Source: Cheilinus undulatus
Lineage: Eukaryota > Chordata > Actinopteri > Labriformes > Labridae
DNA length: 64,000 nt
Direction: 5' to 3'
Assembly (NCBI RefSeq): GCF_018320785.1
Contig: NC_054877.1
Coordinates: 9,432,030 to 9,496,029 of the forward strand
Below are positions 58,262 to 64,000 of the stretch, piece by piece (position 1 is the stretch's first letter; each line of letters begins with the position of its first letter). The notes beneath the pieces were generated by a model. That model saw only the letters and a list, made by a program, of their open reading frames with translations. It was not told where the DNA came from and ran no database searches. The position numbers and the translations under genes were made by a program.

Positions 58262-58785
58262 AAGAAAAAAAAACTAAATCATAATTATGAGATAAAAGTC
58301 AAAATTATGAGATGAAAAGACTAAATTTAAGATTAAAAAAAAGTCATCCCTATGAAATAAAAATAATATGACATAAAAAAATCTAAATTATGCTATGAAA
58401 AGGCAAAATATGAGGTAATAAAATAATATTATGAGAATAAAAGTAATAATTATAATAAAAAGGCAAAGTTATGAATTAAGATCTCATAATTCTGAGATAA
58501 AAATTCAAAATCATGAGATAAAAAGTAATAATTATGAGATAAAACATCCAAATTATGAGATAAAAAGTAATAATTATGTGATAAAAAGTCAAAATTATTA
58601 AATTAAAGGTCATAATTGTAAGATTAGAAATAAGAATTATGAGCTAAAAAGTCCAAATTGTGCAATAAAAAGGTAAAATTACAAGATTAAAAAGTACCAT
58701 TTTGAGATTAAAAAAAGTAATAATTATAAAAAGGCAGAATTATGAGATAAAAATGTATAATTATGAGATAAAAAGTCAAAACTAG
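58262..58785. repeat. Degenerate ATTATGAGATAAAAAGTCAA tandem array
   Basis: About 20-bp imperfect units (ATTATGAGATAAAAAGTCAA and variants) repeat for about 520 bp. Non-coding and AT-rich. Confidence 0.85.
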
Positions 58786-61700
58786 GGCTGCAAGCAACAA
58801 TGAAGGGCCCTCGCATCTTGGTGTATGTCGGGGTGTGGGTCATACGCCCCTGTGTTGTTATTGTGGGGTGTTGGCAAACCCGTGCAGTGTGCTTTAGTGT
58901 CCTTACCTGAAAAAAAAAATCTGCAAAGTGCACTTTGTATATTGGGTAGTACTTCCCCTCAACAGTAGGTGGCGGTAGGTCAGAGGTGGATGTTGATATG
59001 TAGAGGTGATGAGGGAAGGACTATTTATCATTCAAAATTATAAAAGATTGGAATTTCTACTTTGAAGGCGCTAATGGCTTCTTTCAGTGCTACAGCAAAA
59101 CCATTAATTAAAATTGAAATTTGTACAGAGGCAGATGCTGATCATACATGTGAAATTTAAAGGCAATATGATGTTTCATATGAGGGTTACACCTACTTCT
59201 TGTGTCATATCGAAGAATCAAAATGGCCGCCATGGCCACTGGGCCACCCGGGAATGACACATGTTGATGTTGGGACAGATATCGAGGAGTTGAGGTAAAA
59301 ATCAGAGGATGATAGGTTCAACACAGTAAGAGGAATACAGAAATGACCCACTTCCTGTCTGAGGCGAAGGATTAAAATGGCCGCTGGGGTGACCAGGAAT
59401 TAAACATGTTGATGTTGGGACAGATAATCAGGTCAGGTCAAAATCAGAGCATGATAGGTTCAACACAGTCAGAATAATACCGAAATGACTCACTTCCTGT
59501 CCAATGGTGAAGAATGAAAATGGCCGACATGGCCACTGGGGTGTGTGTTAATGAAACATGTCGGGTTGTCCCGATCAACACTTTGGCCTCCGATCCCGAT
59601 CCAATTTTTTAATATTGAATATCTGCTGATACCAAGTCCCGATCCAATATTCATAACTACTGAGATTAGGGTTTCAATTGTTTTTGTTTACAAAAATAAC
59701 TGAAGTGAAGAAAGAGTAACTACTAGATGTCTCAAAATTATTCCATTTAACTTAGTACAGCCAACATTGTTGGCAAAATCACATTTCTGTTCAAAATGGT
59801 GTATTAGCTCTGTTTGACTTTAATAACCTGACAATAAATAAATAAAGTTACATATTAACTTGACTCTATTAGTCACAACAAAAACTGAAGTCAAAACAGT
59901 TTAACTTGAATGGGATCAAAAACATGAATCACACAGATTCAAAACAAGAGTCTCTATTCAAATGTAGCAGCTTAATCTGAGACATAAACCAAAACACTAG
60001 CATTGCAATAAAATCTAAGTATTAAATACAAGGCACTCTTGTTATTACAGTGCAATTTCTAAAGTGCAACTGGAGCCGCCACATCACGTTTTCCTCCCTC
60101 ACTTTTTACCCACTATTACTTTAAAATGAAGTGTAGCTTCTTGTTTAGGAACATTCTCGATGTCCTGCTTTACATGCTCTGCTGTGTGAGATCCACTAAA
60201 CTGGCGTGCATGTAATACTGCATGCTTTAACTCAAAGGTGGAGGACTGTGTAGTGAGGTTCAGCAGTAACATGGGGCAAACATCAGAACTCTAAACGTCT
60301 GTACTGAAGCTAACTGTGGCGAAGTTGCTTTTTAAATTCTCTAGTATGCTGTTACGTACTTTGTCGTACAGCTCCAGTAAGGCAGTGTCAGTAATGTAAT
60401 GTCAGGATGGCAGGGCGTAGCGTGGGTCTAAAAGCTCAAGAAGACGACAGAAATCCAAATTTTCCACCACGAAGATGGGGTGGTTGTCCAAAGCAAAAAA
60501 TTCGACCACTTTTTCTGTTGTCTTTTTTGCCTTGTCGCTCTCTTGAGGGTACTTGTCCAGAGTGTGTTTCTTCTGTGAAGCTGCCTGGTGCTACAGTGAA
60601 GTCAGCGTTTTCTGCTTTATGTTTAGTGCGGAGATGACAGATCAAATCTGTAGTCTTAACTGCTGCTACCATCCCTTGAAACAGTCGTGTTAAAGATGCG
60701 GAAAGTGGCCACTGGACTGTGTTCACTCTCACTTTTGAAGTTTTTCCACTACGCTGACATTTTAAACACAGGAATGCTAATGTTGCTAATGTAACCGTTC
60801 CAACTGCACCTCTCTGCAGCTGGTCGGTTCAAGAAACCCCTGACTCTGCGTTGTGTTGAATGAATGATGGACAGGAGGCTCATTTATGTTGTCATGCAGC
60901 CATTTAATCTGGACAGGAACAGAGTAAGTACTGGTCATACACTCAGCTTGTGGCGGCGATCACGTACAGCATACCCAGGCAGTCTCTCATGAACTGAATT
61001 GTTACAGCTGCCCAGTGACTATATACACAACCTTAGAGAGGACGCCCTAGAGCCATAAATGACAAAGCAACTTAAACCAAAGTGCAAGTGAAATGACACT
61101 ATAAACTCTGTTACACTAATGCTGCTTTGTTGTGTTACTGATACGTTTACGGGCTGTCATAAATTGTGAACCGTTTATAACAGCTAGAGTAAATGATCAG
61201 CTGGGCTGATCGGATCAAATTGCCAATCTCCGATCAATTAAAAATGCTTATATCTGCTCCGATCGGATACATACGATCGGGATCAGGACATCCCTGGAAA
61301 CATGTCAATGTTGGGACAGATATTGAGGACGTGGGCCAAAATCAGAGCATGATAGGTTCAACACACTAAGACAAATGCAGAAATAACCGATTTGCTAACT
61401 TCCTGTTGGCAGTAGAGGGCGCCATGATGAGCTGTTTACACGTGGGTGTGTTCAGTGTGATACTGTTGTGTTGGCATAACATGTTGAAGACCATAGAATT
61501 ATCTCCCCCCAAGTTACATCAGTTGTCAGTGAATAAATGTCCAAAAAGAGGCCTTATTTTGTGCCCTTGTTAAGGCCCAACCCACTGGTGAGCAGTCCTA
61601 CCTAACACAAGCTGATATCTCCAACTTGTCCAGTTTGAGGAAGAAGCATTCTGGAGTGAAGCAGATAAGTCCCCTTGGACAAGTTCGATCAGATGTGAAA

Positions 61701-61850
61701 ACTTACAATTCCCAGAAAATGGTCAAAATTGCATCAAAAATGGCTATGACCTCACTTCCTGTGCATTTTGAAGGTTGGTCCCAAAAGGATTTTTTGTAGG
61801 TCTAGTCATGATACATATGTACATGGGTGAGGACATTATGAAGCAGAGAT
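58786..61850. repeat. Dispersed repeat with 143-154 bp internal repeats, split by a hAT
   Basis: Starts GGGCTGCAAGCAACAATGAA, GGGCCCTCGC, a sequence common in fish genomes. Internal units beginning AAATGGCCG at 59221, 59375 and 59518 share CATGTTGATGTTGGGACAGA and GCATGATAGGTTCAACACA. The last unit is cut by the hAT at 59561-61296 and resumes at 61305. Its class is unknown. Confidence 0.6.
59561..61296 (-). mobile_element. hAT element with BED-finger relic, 1736 bp
   Basis: A perfect 8-bp duplication GAAACATG lies at 59553-59560 and 61297-61304. The ends are TCGGGTTGTCCCGATC and GATCGGGATCAGGACATCCC. On the minus strand, about 60600-60770 reads as a decayed BED zinc finger (KTTDLICHLRTKHKAENADF), the N-terminal domain of hAT transposases. 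The catalytic part is missing. 41354-41590 is a truncated relative. Confidence 0.85.
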
Positions 61851-61854
61851 AGGG

Positions 61855-62350
61855 ACTCAAGTCCGCGACTTGGACTCGAGTCGCACTTAAGTCGCACACA
61901 TCAGTGAATTGAGACTTGACCTGGACTCGTGCGCTTAAGACTCAAGACTCGACTCTGACTCGTGATTTGGGACTCATGCACAATCTTCGGTTTTGAATTT
62001 TTCCATCATGATCTCTTGTCCCCCTGTTATTTTTTGCCCCTTTCCTTCCCTTACGTTTGACGGTGCATGCGCCTTTTACGCAGCGCCGCACCACCGGCCA
62101 ATCGCCTCTCTTCCTCATCTTCATTCATGATGCATGTGACACACAACCGCGACACTCACTGCACACACGTCCTCTGAAAAGCACGCTAAAATGTTGGCAG
62201 ACTGCGGACTTCAGTCTCTTTAGGGCAAGTTTCAGAATACCTGAACTCTTCCTCTCCTCCTCTGACTGCGGAGGATCAGCGTCAGCGCTTTGTGTGTGTG
62301 TGCACTCCAGCTGTGTGTGTCTCTATGTTGCCCGCTTGAGCCATGGGTGT
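61855..62350. repeat. GACTCGAGTCGCACTT-type repeat and CpG-rich flank
   Basis: 61858-61975 is a run of GACTTGGACTCGAGTCG-like motifs known from dispersed fish repeats. 62045-62200 is CpG-rich, with a CCAAT motif in GGCCAATCGC (62096-62105). It could be part of the same repeat or an isolated promoter-like stretch. Confidence 0.4.
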
Positions 62351-63126
62351 GCGCAATCTTAAAATATGATTTGGTAATATTCCCTCATTATCATACTGTA
62401 TGTTTATGTAGAACAAACTGATGTTAGAATCTCTGCATTGTCGCTTATTGAGAATGAATGGACATAAAAGACGATAGGAACATGAAAACTTTGAATACAG
62501 TTCATGGAGGCAGAGAAACAGAGACAGATGAATAAGAGGCTGTAACAGATAAAAGAGTAACTGAGGAGTCCAGGAGATTTCAGCTGAATAAAGTCAAATT
62601 TAGCTTGATTTTACCCATATAACAAAAATTTACACCATAAATGATGACAGAAGTTTATTAAGGAGAATGGAGGGAAAAATACTCAGTATACTCTGTTTAA
62701 GATCTGAGTGAGTGAGAATTAGAAATTATTATTGAGTTATTTTATTTCAGAATAAACAGTTCATTAACAGTTAGTGTTTTTTTGTTAGTATAAAATGGCT
62801 ACCATTTAAGAAATATATCTGACAAATAAGAACATTTAATCTCAAGTGTCTCAGTGTCTGTCTCTATCAGTGAACTCATGTCTCTGTAGTGTTTCATATG
62901 TACACAGAGGAGCTTTATTAAGAGGAGAGCTGATGTTGATCATGTTGATGAGGGAACTTATAGCAGAGGTACATAGCAGATACATTCCCAACAACAGAAC
63001 TGTGGCTAGTGAAACACTGAGTGGCGAGTGACCATTATTCTCAGTGGCTGGTGTGAAAAAAGTTAATGTCAATCCCCTGTTCATATGTAAGTGTACACAT
63101 GCGCACACCAAGGCAAGCCGGCCATA
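62351..63126. other. Intergenic, nothing recognised
   Basis: Ordinary sequence between the CpG-rich repeat and the minisatellite. No gene is supported. Confidence 0.35.
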
Positions 63127-64000
63127 GACAATACCCCACCCTGCTGGTGGTGATAATACAGTACCCCACCCTGCTGATGATGATAATACAGTACCCCACC
63201 CTGCTGGTGGTGATAATACAGTACCCCACCCTGCTGATGATGATAATACAGTACCCCACCCTGCTGGTGGTGATAATACAATACCCCACCCTGCTGATGG
63301 TGATAATACAGTACCCCACCCTGCTGGTGGTGATAATACAGTACCCCACCCTGCTGATGGTGATAACACAGTACCCCAGCCTGCTGATGGTGACAATACA
63401 GTTCCCCACTCTGCTGATGGTGATAACACAGTACCCCACCCTGCTGATGGTGATAACACAGTACCCCACCGTGCTGATGGTGATAATACAGTTCCCCACC
63501 CTGCTGATGGTGATAACACAGTACCCCACCATGCTGATGGTGATAATACAGTACCCCACCCTGCTGATGGTGATAACACAGTATCCCACCCTGCTGATGG
63601 TGATAACACAGTACCCCACCGTGCTGATGGTGATACTACAGTACCCCACCCTGCTGATGGTGATAATACAGTTCCCCACCCTGCTGATGGTGATAATACA
63701 GTACCCTACCCTACTGATGGTGATAATACAGTACCCCACCCTGCTGATGGTGATCACACAGTACCCCACCCTGCTGATGGTGATAATAGAGTACCCCACC
63801 CTGCTGATGGTGATAATACAGTACCCCACCCTGCTGATGGTGATAATACAGTACCCCACCCTGCTAATGGTGATCACACAGTTCCCCACCCTGCTGATGG
63901 TGATAATACAGTATCCCACCCTGCTGATGGTGATAATACAGTACCCCACCCTGCTGATGGTGATAACACAGTACCCCACCCTGCTGATGGTGATAATACA
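63127..64000. repeat. 30-bp minisatellite, about 29 copies, runs off the window
   Basis: A 30-bp unit containing TACCCCACCCTGCTG and a TGATAATACAG spacer repeats without length change to the last base. In 63141-63300, units with CTGGTGGTG alternate with CTGATGATG, a 60-bp higher-order pattern. Beyond that, units are mostly CTGATGGTG, with ATAATA/ATAACA variation. Because 30 is a multiple of 3, the minus strand shows long open frames (up to 312 codons of a ten-residue repeat), which are not genes. Confidence 0.97.

Noticed and set aside
58262-58785. Possible CRISPR-like regular spacing in the AT-rich array
   Set aside because: The units are imperfect and contiguous, with no unique spacers, and this is an animal genome. 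It is a degenerate tandem repeat.
63041-63979. Minus-strand frames of up to 312 codons with a ten-residue repeat
   Set aside because: They come from a 30-bp minisatellite whose unit is divisible by three. All phases stay open and no non-repetitive coding sequence adjoins.

Overview
The window looks like teleost fish nuclear DNA, probably a spiny-rayed (percomorph) fish. This is inferred from intron-containing GIMAP/AIG1 GTPase genes arrayed in tandem, a low gene density, and a dense load of repeats of fish type: non-autonomous hAT elements, L2-like LINE fragments, tRNA-derived SINEs, TTAA foldback MITEs and PIF/Harbinger-like elements. No bacterial, organellar or intact viral features were seen.

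Five GIMAP-family GTPase genes (A to E, low to high coordinate) lie on the minus strand: A 3257-4561, B 12081-15796, C 20774-24201, D 31945-32873 (first exon not found) and E 52721-57179. Where both coding exons are visible, a 16-nt first coding exon (Met plus four residues) is joined by a phase-1 intron to one large exon carrying the whole GTPase domain. B to E also carry a charged coiled-coil tail, and C, D and E end in a clear hydrophobic membrane anchor. A is short, has no tail, and has Val where the G3 motif (DxxG) needs Gly.

The cluster has been shuffled. The promoter, first exon and 5' half of intron 1 of B and C are near-identical (about 14430-16170 and 22977-24560), but their large exons differ much more. 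C's large exon, adjoining intron and 3' flank instead resemble E. C therefore looks like a mosaic. A, B and C share a promoter block at exactly the same distance (157 bp) from the ATG. E has a different upstream region with an ISRE-like and an AP-1-like motif, which suggests different immune control.

The rest is mostly transposon debris. Many hAT elements can be delimited by 8-bp target duplications (13411-13865, 17665-18002, 35582-36190, 38525-39585, 49210-49766, 50263-50769, 59561-61296), and several are nested inside other repeats, giving a relative order of insertion. Four blocks of a degenerate TTTTGCCACTTTTAACC-type array occur, two of them copied with the B/C duplication. The right edge runs into a 30-bp minisatellite (about 63127 to beyond 64000) whose unit length, divisible by three, makes long false reading frames.
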